Made by a program: the position numbers and the translations under genes | Notes under the pieces: generated by a model | Database searches by the model: none | Told to the model about the DNA's origin: nothing | The model's input: the letters and a program-made list of their open reading frames with translations, nothing else | Assembly (NCBI RefSeq): GCF_024362695.1 | Contig: NC_065421.1 | Span: 6,448,598-6,512,597 of the forward strand | DNA: 64,000 bases | Reading direction: 5' to 3' | From: Pectinophora gossypiella | Taxonomy: Eukaryota > Arthropoda > Insecta > Lepidoptera > Gelechiidae | Shown here: piece after piece, positions 21,691 to 33,000 of the stretch | How the letters are laid out: every line of letters starts with the position of its first letter | How positions within the stretch are numbered: the stretch's first letter is position 1

Positions 21691-23790
21691 TTTCCTGATA
21701 ATAGTGATGAGCAATACTTTTGTAATTAAACACCTGTAATATATTAACATTACAATGCCTTATTGAGAACTTACAATTCTATACCTATTCCGAAACTTTA
21801 TAATCAGATGAAAACCCTATTTTACTCGTATTATGACTGTAGACATAATACAAATTGATAAACATTTTCAAAGAACAATTTACAACATAAACGTCTTTAC
21901 AAAATACACAAACAACCATATTTCCCAAAGCTCATTTGTCAAATAACGAACAAGAACCGATCAGAAGTATAAATTACGTCTGCGAATCAGATTTACAGTT
22001 TGTGGGGCTAACAATGAAATCTTCAAGTAAGCACGAATCGTAAACTATCCAAACTTGCCAGTTGATTTGTGAAAAACGAACAAACTTACAAAGTATTGAG
22101 CACAAAGTGGCAATTTAAGATCGTTTTCTTTGTTAAAAGTTCGAGATTGGAATCGTGAGATTAGTTGTAATTTATGGTGAAAATATTTATCCGTTATTCT
22201 ACAGCTCCGTGTTTGCGAATAAAATGCGTGATTCAAGATTTTTGAACCAAAAGCCCACTGTATGACAACTTACCACTGTAACTAAACTAACAGTGAGCTA
22301 AGCTATTGGCCGTTTTGACGTTTGTCCCGCTCATCAAGTTTCGTATTAATAATTAATAAAAAAAGATAAAGGAGCAAATACCTGTACTTTATTGTGTTCA
22401 TCAGTTTCTTATTATATAACCATATTGACGGAGCGAATTGCCGTACTTTTAAAAGTCAAAACAGCCATCATAGCGTGTCGCTTGTTTAATTTATATTTCC
22501 ACGTGCAACCCTCACACAAATAAAATGTAGGAAGGGACTTCTTTTCTTTATTTTCTTTTTATTTATCGTTGTTACAATTTAATGTTACATTTTAAATAGT
22601 TAACATCGGAAAACTCTAAAAGGGTTTGTCCCGACATTAATCCCACCTATTATACTAGTACATCTTATACTAAAGACAAGCATAATCAATTGCGACACCC
22701 AACGAAGTTGCTCGCGCAGCATAGACTGCATGTTTTTACAAACACAATTGTTTATAACGATATACCAAATCGGCAATCCATACCGCAACGAACTACACCT
22801 CCGCTGGATATCACAATATCTTTACAAAGATGGTAGGTAAGTACAAGTTGATCGCATGCATACTAGTGGTGGCGGCTCGCGTTGCAGCGCACTGCACGCA
22901 CCGGTCCTGCGCTCACGCTACAGAGGATGCTCAATCACATAGTCTCAATTATCCACTGCAAATACAATACTCCTCCAACCTCTCATATCGCCATCTTCTA
23001 ATTAATATGAATTAAAAAGTAAAACCACTTCCGCTCTTTCTCTCTGTCTCTCATACTTTCTCGCTCCAAACGTTCCTTTTCATGCATCATCTTATTTTCC
23101 ATTCCCACATAAATGTTTTGTATTTTTACAAATATTTGCCCAAAACTTTAATGATGATCCCGAAATTAACAAAATTCTGGGTTTAGGCCGATAAGTTGTC
23201 AATATATTGTTCAACATGTCCATCTTTGGACCACTGTGGGTGTGGCAAACCCGCTTAGGATACGGGCGTGATTTTGTACGCATGAGAATCAAATTCCACC
23301 ATACCAACTTACCACATTTTGCACCATAAATGGAGTTGGCGTACGGTTGATAAGGTTGATCATCGACCTACAACCCTCACGATAGAAAAAGAGATTCTTA
23401 TTCAAATAGCATCCGTTTACAAAACAGACGTATCACGAACATAATAGGATATTCTACGTCCACAATAACACATATAGATGTGTAGGTATAATTCCGGACA
23501 AATATTCATTTTCCACATAATGGATTCCGGTTCGCCGGCAAACGGCCGAAAACGCTGATTTTGATCACAAACAGTGTTCGCCAGGAATTGGGTTAACTAG
23601 ATAGTAAGTATGTTTTAGAATAGGAAACAAACTCACAATTCTATACCTACTGCAATAACATACATACGTGATCCGTAATGGTGTGGGCAGAGTCCCAATC
23701 CCACAAGCAATTAGAAGATAGCTCGTAGTCACTTATGGTGTGTGGTGGGAGGTCCATTACTCACTAGAGCGATGATGGAGCGCGCACTAT
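21691..23790. other. No gene recognised
   Basis: AT-rich, with a balanced block near 22840-22930. A SINE-A2 tail scrap occurs at 23345-23395 (CGACCTACAACCCTCACGAT, plus orientation). A LINE-F-like scrap (GTAATGGTGTGGGCAGAG) lies near 23670. Frames of 60-72 codons show no signature. Confidence 0.35.
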
Positions 23791-23797
23791 AATTTAA

Positions 23798-23878
23798 AAC
23801 TTTCACGAACACTGACCAGCACTCATTGACCTTCCATTCATAATAGTATAACACTTAAATGTTCTGTCCTTGAAAGTG
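23798..23878. mobile_element. piggyBac-like MITE, 81 bp, TTAA flanks
   Basis: Terminal AACTTTCACGAACA at the left and TGTCCTTGAAAGTG at the right form an imperfect inverted pair. TTAA flanks both ends (23794-23797, 23879-23882), the target of piggyBac elements. It is related to 51432-51530. Confidence 0.65.
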
Positions 23879-24029
23879 TTAATACCTATAAAAGCAATCT
23901 AAAGATATTTCCAAGCCATCTAAATATCCAGTGGCTACCCACAAAGCGGCTTTCGCGAATATTTTTATGTCCTCTCTAAATAAGTATACTGATCGACTCT
24001 CAGTTCAGGGGATGATACAATGGTTTAAA

Positions 24030-24361
24030 CATAATTAGCCTATATACGTCCCACTGCTGGGCACAGACTTCCCCTGAATCAACAGGAGGGGATATGGAGC
24101 ATACTCCACCACGCTGTTCCACTGCGGATTAGTGAAGATGTTTTTACGGCTAATAGCCGGGAGCTACGACTTAACGTGCCCTCCGCAGGATGGAATCGTC
24201 TTACTTTTTCGGACAAAAAGGAACAGGTCATTCCAGGCAGCAAACTCCTTACCAAACAAAGGACAGTTTCACAAAGAGATTTCGACAATATCCTCATCGG
24301 GAATCGAACACAGACCTCCAGATCGTGAGCCTAACGCTCTAATCACTAGACCACGGAGGCT
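24030..24361 (-). mobile_element. SINE-A, nearly full-length
   Basis: tRNA-like head at the right (complement of TGGTCTAGTGATTAGAGCG), tail at the left with CGTCCCACTGCTGGGCAC. The middle carries a small rearrangement around 24180-24280 relative to the 9098 copy. No matching flanking duplication was found. Confidence 0.85.
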
Positions 24362-24679
24362 AGAATACTTAAATACCTTACCCTAAAAACTAAGTGATCT
24401 CCATCTTCAACTGCGACAGACTTGTTATCAAGCGAGATTAGGGTAAGCACGGTAAGCTGGGAACCCTTTTCTTGCTTAGCCGGAAACCTTGCAAGAAGCC
24501 CTATACCAAACTAAACTTATACTTATCATGGGTAGCGATGTACTTAGAAGGTATAATTCCAGCGGAAATAGCGAGAGAGAGAAGCATAACGCAGGCAATA
24601 GACGACTATCCCCTGAAAGCTACAAAAATCATACTCCATTTCACAGTACTCATTTAGACAACCATAGAGACGCCTAATC

Positions 24680-24965
24680 AGCTCGTGACACCGAACACTT
24701 CAGTACCCCGATACCGACCCCGCCGGTTTCGACGATTTCCCTTAATCAGCGCTTATCGCTATGGACCCACTAGGGTCGATTAATTCTTTCAAATATTTTT
24801 CCTCTCAGACGACGCCCTGAGCCGAGGTTCGCGCCCAACTGGGCACCCTCAGACCTGTTATCTTAAAAGTTGTACCGGGTGAGAGCCTTCAGCGCGCCCC
24901 ATTTGTCCGGCCAAGTAGTTAATGCCATCTGCCGCAAATCTACAATAAGTCACGTCAAAAGAAAA
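24680..24965 (+). mobile_element. Retroposon D, long copy
   Basis: One of the longest copies: starts in the CCCCGATACCGACCCCGCCG block, passes GCGCTTATCGCTATGG, GACGACGCCCTGAGCCGAGG and CCTCAGACCTGTTATCTTAA, and ends CTACAATAAGTCACGTCAAA. No open frame spans it, so it is either a non-coding retroposon or the 3' UTR of a LINE. Confidence 0.75.
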
Positions 24966-25520
24966 TCATTTAGTCAAAACAACGGATCGAAGTCCCGGGA
25001 AATCTACATCATATTACATTTGATAATAAATGTACTCGTACGCCCAAGCTTCGTCTCTATATGGAGGTTATTTGTATCGAACAGGAAACCAGAATAGAAT
25101 GGATCCTGCCGATCGACAGCTTATAACATTACTTACGTGACTTTGAGAAATGAGTTTTTAAATTAATTCTGAACACGTGGCAGTATTCGACGAACGTATT
25201 TCTAGTTTCTTTTCAAGATGTCTTCGTTACATAAGTAAGACTAATAAGAGATTTCTAAGAAACGTGCTCATTAGGAATAGTTTCTTTGTCATTTTGATGA
25301 GAAGCAAAATAATACTTACAGTACAAGAAATAAAAATAAAATTGCTATTAAAAATTCTACGAGTAGTTTAAGTTAATTAAATTCATCTTTATTTTTATTT
25401 TTTTTTATTTATTGCGGCTCTGGTTACTGGACCATTGGCCGAAATCATCTTTATTATGTATAGCAACCATTAAAATACCAGATAATATTTAAAATTTGTC
25501 AGAAAATAAATATAATTTAT
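24966..25520. other. AT-rich stretch, no gene recognised
   Basis: Short Arg/Lys/Ile-rich frames only; no motif or repeat can be assigned. Confidence 0.4.
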
Positions 25521-25527
25521 TTTTTTT

Positions 25528-25618
25528 GACGTGACTTATTGTAGATTTGCCGCAGATGGCATTAACTACTTGGCCGGACAAATGGGGAGCGCTGAAGGCT
25601 CTCACCCGGTAAAAAAAA
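25528..25618 (-). mobile_element. Retroposon D, 3' end copy
   Basis: Poly(T) at the left, then the complement of the TAAGTCACGTC end, through to the CTCTCACCCGGT block. A run of about 20 A follows on the right, so it sits between T- and A-tracts. Confidence 0.75.
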
Positions 25619-25639
25619 AAAAAAAAAAAATATAAAGCT

Positions 25640-25925
25640 CATGTGAAGCTTACTTCATATAAAAGCTTATTGACGATGACGATTAACTACCTAAATGATA
25701 AAAATGGCTGGTATTAAATATGTTCCTCTAGTTATAAATAACTTGTAATGTATACCTTTGATTTGAAAGATGTTTTACCGTTGCAATTTCTTCTCCTCAG
25801 CCATAACCCATAACAAATTGCGAAATGACGTACATTCAAAAATGTTACATTGACCTTCAACAAGTTTATGAGAGTTTATTCACGATGATTACGTTGAATA
25901 AATAAATAATTCTGATTCTGTAATA
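25640..25925 (+). mobile_element. LINE-B, 3' end with UTR
   Basis: Parallels 4960-5213 block by block: AAGCTTACTT, the AATGGCTGGTATTAAATATG stop region, AATTGCGAAATGACGTACAT, and the closing ACGTTGAATAAATAAATAAT. Coding frame is lost. Confidence 0.7.
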
Positions 25926-26078
25926 CGTGTTTTTTTATATTCGCTTTATCAAAAGATAAAGTATTATAATCTCATTAAGAATTGAACCATCAGACAGTGG
26001 TATACAAATGGATTCTGCCACCAAAATAGCAGAGCGAATAACTAAGTACAAACAAAAATATACTAAAATATCGGAGTG

Positions 26079-26190
26079 TCATATCCCTGATTTAGATAGA
26101 TAGATAGATAAAAACATTTATTTATCTATCTATCTAAATCAGGGATATGATTTAAACGCGGCAAATACCCGTTATTATGTGTTTTAATTA
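26079..26190. repeat. Perfect-arm hairpin with GATA core, plus adjoining repeat
   Basis: TCATATCCCTGATTTAGATA at 26079 is matched by its complement ending at 26150, giving arms of about 31 bp over (GATA)n and a very short loop. The following AACGCGGCAAATACCCGTTA block recurs, inverted, at 52955-53010 and in part at 3430-3470. Confidence 0.8.
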
Positions 26191-26975
26191 CAAACAAAAA
26201 TCTTCAGCATTTATAAATATATAAGCTCACGACTAGATTCGCAATAGGGGTAGTCAGAGGTTACCTACGGTTTACCGAGAACATACGAACCCAGCGTTTA
26301 TAAAAACCAACGTGATTGGTGGTGAGCCTTATGAGTATTGAATACTAAGTACTTTACTCTCTTCTCTTTCCTTTTACTTTTTAAAAAAAATTATTAAAAC
26401 CTGTATCATATCGCTCATTCTATCATTCTATCGAACTCAGAACTATAATACATAGAGGGTGTCCATAACCCGAACAATGGATTCTACTAACCCTGGGACA
26501 GTATATCTTATAAAACTGACCATAGCTTTATCAAAAATGATAAATGTGGGTAATCCGCGACAAATGCGGAAAGATCATAAAAGGAATTTGCATAAATTTT
26601 TGGTCCATTCTCGGGAATTGGGCTGGGGCGGGTTTTTATGCGGCCACATTAGAAGACATTAGGCGTGATACCCGCCTCCCGTTTACCAAAATAATATTTT
26701 TCAGGGTGTTGAGTTGCTTTTTATTTCGGCCCGCCCGGCAAATGAGTTTCTGAGCGTAAATAAATCTTTTTGCCGTGTCGGCCCGTACGGGGAGCTAGGG
26801 TTATTGCCATTTTGTTTCTGTCTGTGTTTGACTGATAAGGACTTAGGATGAACAGTTCTGATTTGGACGTGGGATATAATAAGGGTTCCGATATATCTAC
26901 TCATACATTAGGCATATAACAATAACGAGGCATACGTACATACTTATGTATATTATTATGTATCAAGATAATCTT
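26191..26975. other. No gene recognised; non-repeat island
   Basis: About 26600-26800 (for example GGGCTGGGGCGGGTTTTTAT and GCCCGCCCGGCAAATGAG) is GC-rich for this window and matches no repeat elsewhere in it. Frames of 67-69 codons overlap on both strands and cannot be credited. Confidence 0.35.
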
Positions 26976-26979
26976 CTGT

Positions 26980-27245
26980 TTGGGTGAGATGGATTACCAA
27001 CCCCATCAACCCTGATGTCAGGGTTATTATTGAACCGCCAAAATAACAACTACTAACTTGCATTTGGGATTCGATCAGTAAGTAGTAACCGGGACCAACG
27101 GCTTAACGTGCCGTCCGAAGCACGGATCAACTTTCGGACAATCAGGTGATCAGCCTGTAATGTCCTAACCAAACTAAGGATCACAAAGTGATTTGAACCC
27201 GGGACCTCCAGATCGTGAGCTCTAACCACTAGACCACGGAGGCTG
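26980..27245 (-). mobile_element. SINE-A2, copy with shortened middle
   Basis: tRNA-like head at the right, shared middle with CGGCTTAACGTGCCGTCCGA, and the A2-specific tail at the left (GGATTACCAACCCCATCAAC and GTCAGGGTTATTATTGA). Confidence 0.8.
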
Positions 27246-27451
27246 TCATTAAGTACGCATAAAAATAAAATGAAACGACAATAATAAACGAAATAAGAAT
27301 AATTTACAATATAAAGGATGTAAGTAAATTATTACTTGTGTTGGGAAGGACTCGTTTCAGCTCGTGATACAATATTTAGACTTTTTTTAATGAATAACTA
27401 TGTAATACGCTAAGATAAGATAAATTCCAAGTTTGGGAATACCCTTTGGGA

Positions 27452-27690
27452 TTCGATGAAATCACTTTGTGAGACTGTCCTTTGTTTAGTAAGGACTTTA
27501 CAGGCTTGAATCACCTGATTGTCTGAAAAAAAATGTGTTTCGGAGGGCACGTTAAGCCGTTGGTCCCGGCTATTAGCCGTAAAAATACCTCTACCAACCC
27601 GCAGTGAAGCAACGTACTGGAGTATGCTCTATACCCCCTCCGGTTGATTGAGGGGAGGCCTGTGCCCAGCAGTGGGACGTGTATGTTTAG
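27452..27690 (+). mobile_element. SINE-A, head missing
   Basis: Starts after the tRNA-like head and keeps the middle (GGGCACGTTAAGCCGTTGGT) and the whole A-type tail to GGGACGTGTATG. Loss of the head means no polymerase III promoter. Confidence 0.8.
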
Positions 27691-27936
27691 GTTATGTTTA
27701 TGCGTACTTAATACAGACATTAAAAAAGACTTCCTGCATTGTGTCTGACATGAATACGTTCTTTATAAGATTCCATACTACTACGACAAATTCTGGAAAG
27801 CCGGCGATAACCTGATTGAAACCCGAATTGGCTATCCAGCTTCAACCCGGATATATCGTCTACATACAGAATCAGATTATAGCATCGGACGGTCAAAAGG
27901 TCTAAGAATTTAGTGACATATTCGCCAAAGCTTGTA

Positions 27937-28052
27937 CGTACGGTCACGAACATTAATATGTATACACTTTGGTACCATGTCACATTAACTTTTTTGACAA
28001 ATTGAACTGTAAGTCTCACTAAATGTCAAATATGTTAGTGCGACAGAGTGCC
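27937..28052 (-). mobile_element. MITE M3, right part lost
   Basis: Terminal GTACGGTCACGAACATTAAT and the body to GTTAGTGCGACAGAGTGCC are present. The opposite terminal repeat is absent. Confidence 0.75.
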
Positions 28053-28269
28053 ATTTCGTTTAGATATCGACCTCATACCTTGGCACACGTGATGTCTGGC
28101 CTTTGTAATTGGATGGGCGGTCAAGAATCATAAAAACAATTTCTTCTTTCGTAACGGTCGCACGTGTTGTATCTTATTAGAAGTATAAGGCCAATAGGTA
28201 TTGTGCTATTTAGATATCAACATCATTGTCTCGTACTACTTCGTGTTTCTCTTCTCTCTTGTGGACCAA

Positions 28270-28880
28270 TAACGGTCTTTATCAGCCCTGGCGTTCGGGT
28301 TATTATTGAGCCGAGCCAGCTCGATCGCCTTTTTTTTTGACGTGACCTATTATGGATTTGCCGCCGGTGACATTAACTACTTGCCTCTCACCCGGTACAA
28401 CGTTTCAGACAACAGGCCTGAGGGTGCCCAGTTGGACGCGAACCTCGGCTCAGGGCGTCGTCTGCGAGGAAAAACATTCGAAGAATTAATCGACTCTAGC
28501 GGGTGTTAATCGACCCTAGTGGTTCAGCTCGATCGCCGCTCGATCTTCTTCTTATCGCGTGGGTTATGAGGTGGATTACCAACCCCATCAACCCTGGTGT
28601 AAGGATTATTATTGAGTCGCCAAAGGCCCCTGACATGACTCGTGTAACGACTACATACTTAGTAGGTACATCAGAAAGTAGTAACCGGGACCTACAGCTT
28701 AACGTGCCTTCCGAAGCACGGATCATCTTACTGTCGGACAATCAGGTAATCAGCTTGTAATGTCCTAACCAAGCTAGGGATCACAAAGTGATTTTTGTGA
28801 TATGTCCCCATCGGGATTCGAACTCGGGGCCTCCGGATCGTGAGACCAACGCTCAACCACTGGACCACAGAAGCCGTTCG
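28270..28880 (-). mobile_element. SINE-A2, with retroposon D inserted in its tail
   Basis: tRNA-like head at 28800-28875 (complement of GGTTCGAATCCC-type B box: CGGGATTCGAACTCGG on plus), middle with GCTTAACGTGCCTTCCGAAG, and A2 tail GGATTACCAACCCCATCAAC. A second scrap of A2-like tail (GGTTATTATTGAGCCG) lies left of the inserted element at 28295-28313. Confidence 0.75.
28330..28524 (-). mobile_element. Retroposon D, 195-bp insertion with 13-bp duplication
   Basis: Poly(T) at the left marks the tail of a minus-strand insertion. The body includes CTCTCACCCGGTACAACG, GGCCTGAGGGTGCCCAGTTG and CGAACCTCGGCTCAGGGCG. CAGCTCGATCGCC is found exactly at both junctions (28317-28329 and 28525-28537). 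Confidence 0.93.
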
Positions 28881-29096
28881 CCGCTACATAACGACTACAT
28901 ATTTACCCGTGACCGACTGCTCACGTGCACTCCGACCCGATCATGTGTATTTTCGAACAGTCGGGTGGTTAGCCTGCAATATCCTAATCAAACTAGGGAT
29001 CACAAAATGATTTTTGACATATGTCCCCCCGAGATCCGAACTCCGAATCTCCGTATCGCGAGCCCAGAGCGCAACCACTGGCCGTTAACTTCGTGA
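28881..29096 (-). mobile_element. SINE-A2-like, strongly diverged
   Basis: Retains the order AACGACTACATA, AGCCTGCAATATCCTAATCA, CACAAAATGATTTTTG and a damaged tRNA-like head (GAGCCCAGAGCGCAACCACT). It lies next to a better preserved copy in the same orientation. Confidence 0.55.
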
Positions 29097-31020
29097 CAAC
29101 AACAATAAACATAAAAATATCTAAGTACTAGTCGTAAAACGAGCGCCACGTGAATTCGCGCGTTCGCTAGTTTGTAAACCGCTTTACTGATCACACTTAC
29201 AAATCTTATTTTCTCGTACCGTCGCAATTCGTGTCGCTCCAATATCGGCATTTTTATTGCTTGCAGTGTACGGCTCGATACGATACTCATATCTATATGG
29301 CCAGACAGGCTGTGTAACTCTCTCGTAGATGAGTATTTACTCGTATGTTGAGAGATATTGGATATTAAGTAAGGTAAGTGTTAGAGTGCTATTATAAATT
29401 TAAGGGCAAATTATAATTTACATATTATGAATTCAAGAGTGACAATTCGTAGCGACCATCATTACAAATAATAAAAATACATTTAAACAGATAAACAATA
29501 TAAATCAAAGGGTTGGCGAAAATTTAATGTTTTAATAATAGTTTTAATAAACTATTTAAAAGTAAAAAGTCCAAACTGGACCTTGAAACCAGGACTTAGC
29601 TACTGAAACACACAAACTCATATAAAATTAAGTAGGTACTAAATTCCGCTGCATATATTGACTCGATTCTATATCGATTCGATATTGAGAATCCTTAAAA
29701 GCTTTACATACGATACTAGAAAGGAGTAAAATACGTAGATTTACAACGGAGATTTTACCGAATCACGGCGGATCGCTGGCCCGGTGTAACGTGGGCTGCA
29801 GAATACAAATCCAGGATCTACCTACGCCACTGTAACTTGAGCCGCTATCTTCTTCAAACGCTCGCGTTTCAGACCCTTCAAGGTTACAACAGAGAAGAGT
29901 GAAAGGTCAACTTATGGTGGTAGCGCCATCAGGTCGAAAGACGACCACCTGAGATTTCAATTTCGCGACGCTGAATAAATTTATTCGGAATTTCTTTGCT
30001 GAACTTCTCGACCTAAAGCAATGTGAAAATCTATAACATGATTTCGGTCTTACGAAAAGGATACGATTTAAATATTGAGATATATTAATGTACTTAGTAT
30101 AATAATAAGGGAGTTAAAACTCCCGCGCGATGGGCAGTCACTGTATCGGTTTGGAGTAAGAATTTTATTTGTAAAAATCTTAAAAATATTATATGAAGAT
30201 ATCCTTCTACAGAACTGAATCCAATTGTAGATTTTTCCAATCTGAATAGTTTCGAAATCCAATCTCAGTTGATGGCATTGAAATCTATTCTATTGTATTT
30301 CGTTAGATAACAAACTTTAAAACAGATGGTAGAGTTTGATTACCGAAAAGTTTTATATCTTTCAATCTGTTCCATTATATACTTAGTACCTATACTATAC
30401 TTCCTCCGGCATGTCGTAGAAGTCACAAAGAGACGTTTTCCGGACCGCATCTTAAAAGTGAATGCAAGTGTGTTTTTTCACTGTGTTGACTGCGACAATA
30501 GAAGATAGCAGCAATGCTTTACTATAGTGAGGTCTTATTAAAAGATATAATACTTAAGTAAGGTATCTTACTCATAGGTGAACATTAGTACTGCACTATA
30601 GATTTGGGTGATATTCCTGTTATGATAGTGTTAAGTTTGTAAATTAAATAAAAAGAAATGGGGCATTTTCTCCTACAAGTATCCCCAGCTACAAAACTAC
30701 AAATATCCACCGGTAACAGCGCTGGTTTTGACAGGTGCGGGCACTTTTAATAGTGTGGGGGAAATCGGTAAGTTGTTAGTTTAGGACATCTTTGGTTCCT
30801 TTCTTCTTGTCTGAGGTGTTCCAATAAAATATACGCACCGAAAATTGAATGCGTGTTTCGGTCATAAAATAGTTCTTTTTAAAAGAGAACTTACGAATAA
30901 AATATGCGTATATTTGAAAACCGAAATTCTACTTACATGCACGACGCAACAGTCGATTGAGGCTATAATTATTGCCTGGTTTAAGGCACTATCTATCTAG
31001 GACAGCACGTTTACCAATTT
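29097..31020. other. Long stretch without a recognised gene
   Basis: A minus frame of 96 codons (29000-29290) runs into the SINE on its left and is not credited. Around 29750-29960 the sequence is more GC-balanced without a repeat match. The rest is AT-rich. Confidence 0.35.
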
Positions 31021-31024
31021 TCGC

Positions 31025-31140
31025 AGGATCCACTTACCTAACCTGAAGATTTGGCAGGTCCAGTTTTTTTACAGAAGCGGTCACAAAGGTAAAAGCTATA
31101 CAGGTTAGATTAGCTCCGAGAGCAATGCTATATTCGAACC
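31025..31140 (-). mobile_element. SINE-B, tail fragment
   Basis: The GGATCCACTTACCTAACCTG and GGCAGGTCCAG blocks and an ACAGGTTAGATTAGCTCCGA remnant correspond to the 3' part of SINE-B on the minus strand. Confidence 0.6.
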
Positions 31141-32227
31141 TGCTCTGTCATGTACCTACATCCTCAGTGTACATCTGTCAAAAAACAAGAATCAACCGTA
31201 TTATAATATTGATGTTAGCCTGCAGTATCACGCGCGAATTATAAAACGAGCGTCATAAAGTATTTTAAAGTGTTTTTTGAAATATGCCATAATGTTTGGA
31301 GTCGCGCCAAGCCCCTATCTTTGCTAGTCGGCCCGCCTATCTCCGACATTTAATATGAACATACAAAAAATCTGCCTCTATTACATTTTTCCGAAACCTC
31401 CAGACTTTTCCATTACATTACACTCTCCTTTCTTATTTGAATAATTCAAATACGCCAGACGAGAATGACAGAGCAAGAAAGATAAGCAAAACCATTAGAA
31501 GATTGCAAAAAAAAAAGGTGAGCGAAATACATTTTTTGTGGAGTCTTTTCCTTACCTTTGGGTCATTCGCGTTAATTTCAATCGTAGCTTTCTTGTAGCG
31601 GAGCTCTACCCATATTCTTTATTGGAAAAAGTACTCCAGAAGAGACCAACAACTTAAAACATTCACATGCTAAAAATATGGATATCATAACCTCTTACTT
31701 GAGTTTTATAATATAAAGCAAATCAAAAGTTAAGCTGTATATCCTTGCCTGACGGCGACAATCCATAGAATTGACACATACACATATAAAATAAATAATT
31801 AACTTATTCTATCATTTCTTACCTGAATCAAGCACAGGAAATCAGATATATTACATTAAGCAATAACCCGGGCTACCGTTTGCCAATAAGATAAAGATTG
31901 CTGAGTCAAACTTCTTGCTGCCAAAAAAGTTTTATTTTTCTTCAAATTTACTATAGGTACCTACTTTCTTGTAGAACAAACAAACTTTCTCATTTAGATG
32001 ACTTCTTATAACATCTCGGATACGTCATAGAAGTTAACTGAAGCTTGAAGGCGATACTGCTGGCTTTGTACTTAATAGTCGACTTAGGTAGTCATATTTA
32101 TGTGTGGAAAGCTTAACAGATCACGTCTTGCCTCATGTGATGGGTGATTGGGTATTTGAATTGATCAAATATAATCTGAAGATCAAAGATAAAAAAATAA
32201 TCTGAAAATAGTAACTAGACTAAGACA
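31141..32227. other. No gene recognised
   Basis: AT-rich; no motif, tRNA box or terminal repeat identified. Confidence 0.4.
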
Positions 32228-32754
32228 TACAGGGTGTTAGTGACATCGTAATTAAAACTTTGAGGGATGATTCAGACCATGATTGGGAGTTGATTTCAAG
32301 TAGAACTTTCCGTCGCAAATTCGTTCCGATATCACTAACAACCATACATACTTGTATGGCTACCTGTACATACTTATACATACTACTACTTATTATTCTG
32401 AGTTATCTACTACTACTTATTAGTCTGTGCCGAGGTTTTTCTTGCAGCTTCTTTTCCCCGGCTATACAGGTTGTCAGAAGCTGCAGTAGTTTTAGGCGGA
32501 GACGTTCGTTATGTAAAATGTGACGATTCAAAGTGTAACTATGTGACCTACTGAATAAAGATATTTTTGAATTTGAATTTCAGTTAATATCTTATGGTAT
32601 ATTCCATCGCAAAAGTATGAAATTGAAAATAATTTAAAAAAAAACTAAAAACAAACATGAATTTTGCGACGGAAAATTCCACTGGATATTAACTCGGAAT
32701 CATGGTCTCAATCATTCCCCTTAGTATTCGTTACGATGTCACTAACGCCCTGTA
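32228..32754. mobile_element. MITE M4 dimer, interrupted by LINE-H
   Basis: Outer ends are TACAGGGTGTTAGTGACATC and GATGTCACTAACGCCCTGTA, flanked by TA. After the first unit's right end (ATCACTAACA) comes the linker CATACATACTTGTATGGCTAC. The second unit lacks its left half, where LINE-H is found, and resumes at GCAAAAGTATGAAATTGAAA. The same two-unit layout and linker occur at 47456-47949. Confidence 0.8.
32420..32580 (+). mobile_element. LINE-H 3' end inside the M4 dimer
   Basis: CTTGCAGCTTCTTTTCCCCG, CAGTAGTTTTAGGCGGAGAC and TGACGATTCAAAGTGTAACT lead to CTGAATAAAGATATTTTTGA and a GAATTT tail. It sits where the second M4 unit should start, so it arrived later, with loss of MITE sequence. 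Confidence 0.7.
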
Positions 32755-32805
32755 TAGCAACACGGGCCAGCGGATAAGATGATCAATATACATAAACATA
32801 ACAGC

Positions 32806-32850
32806 CTATATACGTCCCACTGCCTGGCACAGGCCTCCCCTCAATCAAAA
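32806..32850 (-). mobile_element. SINE-A, tail scrap
   Basis: CCTATATACGTCCCACTGCC and GGCACAGGCCTCCCCTCAA match the SINE-A 3' tail on the minus strand. It joins directly to LINE-B sequence. Confidence 0.7.
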
Positions 32851-32852
32851 AG

Positions 32853-32955
32853 AAATCAGAATCATTTATTCAACATAATTTTCATGGAGAAACTTGTTGA
32901 AGGTCAATTTAACATTTCTGAAACTACGTCATTTCGAAAACTAGCCAAGTCAGAC
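32853..32955 (-). mobile_element. LINE-B, 3' UTR fragment
   Basis: Complement of TTGACCTTCAACAAGTTTCT and TGTTGAATAAATGATTCTGA, the same UTR as at 5100-5213. Confidence 0.65.
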
Positions 32956-33000
32956 CTTAGGCTACAATATGTTATCTTAATTTATAAGAAGAAATTATAT

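Noticed and set aside
29000..29290. 96-codon minus frame rich in Leu/Val/Arg
   Set aside because: It runs into the diverged SINE-A2 at 28881-29096 and has no domain.
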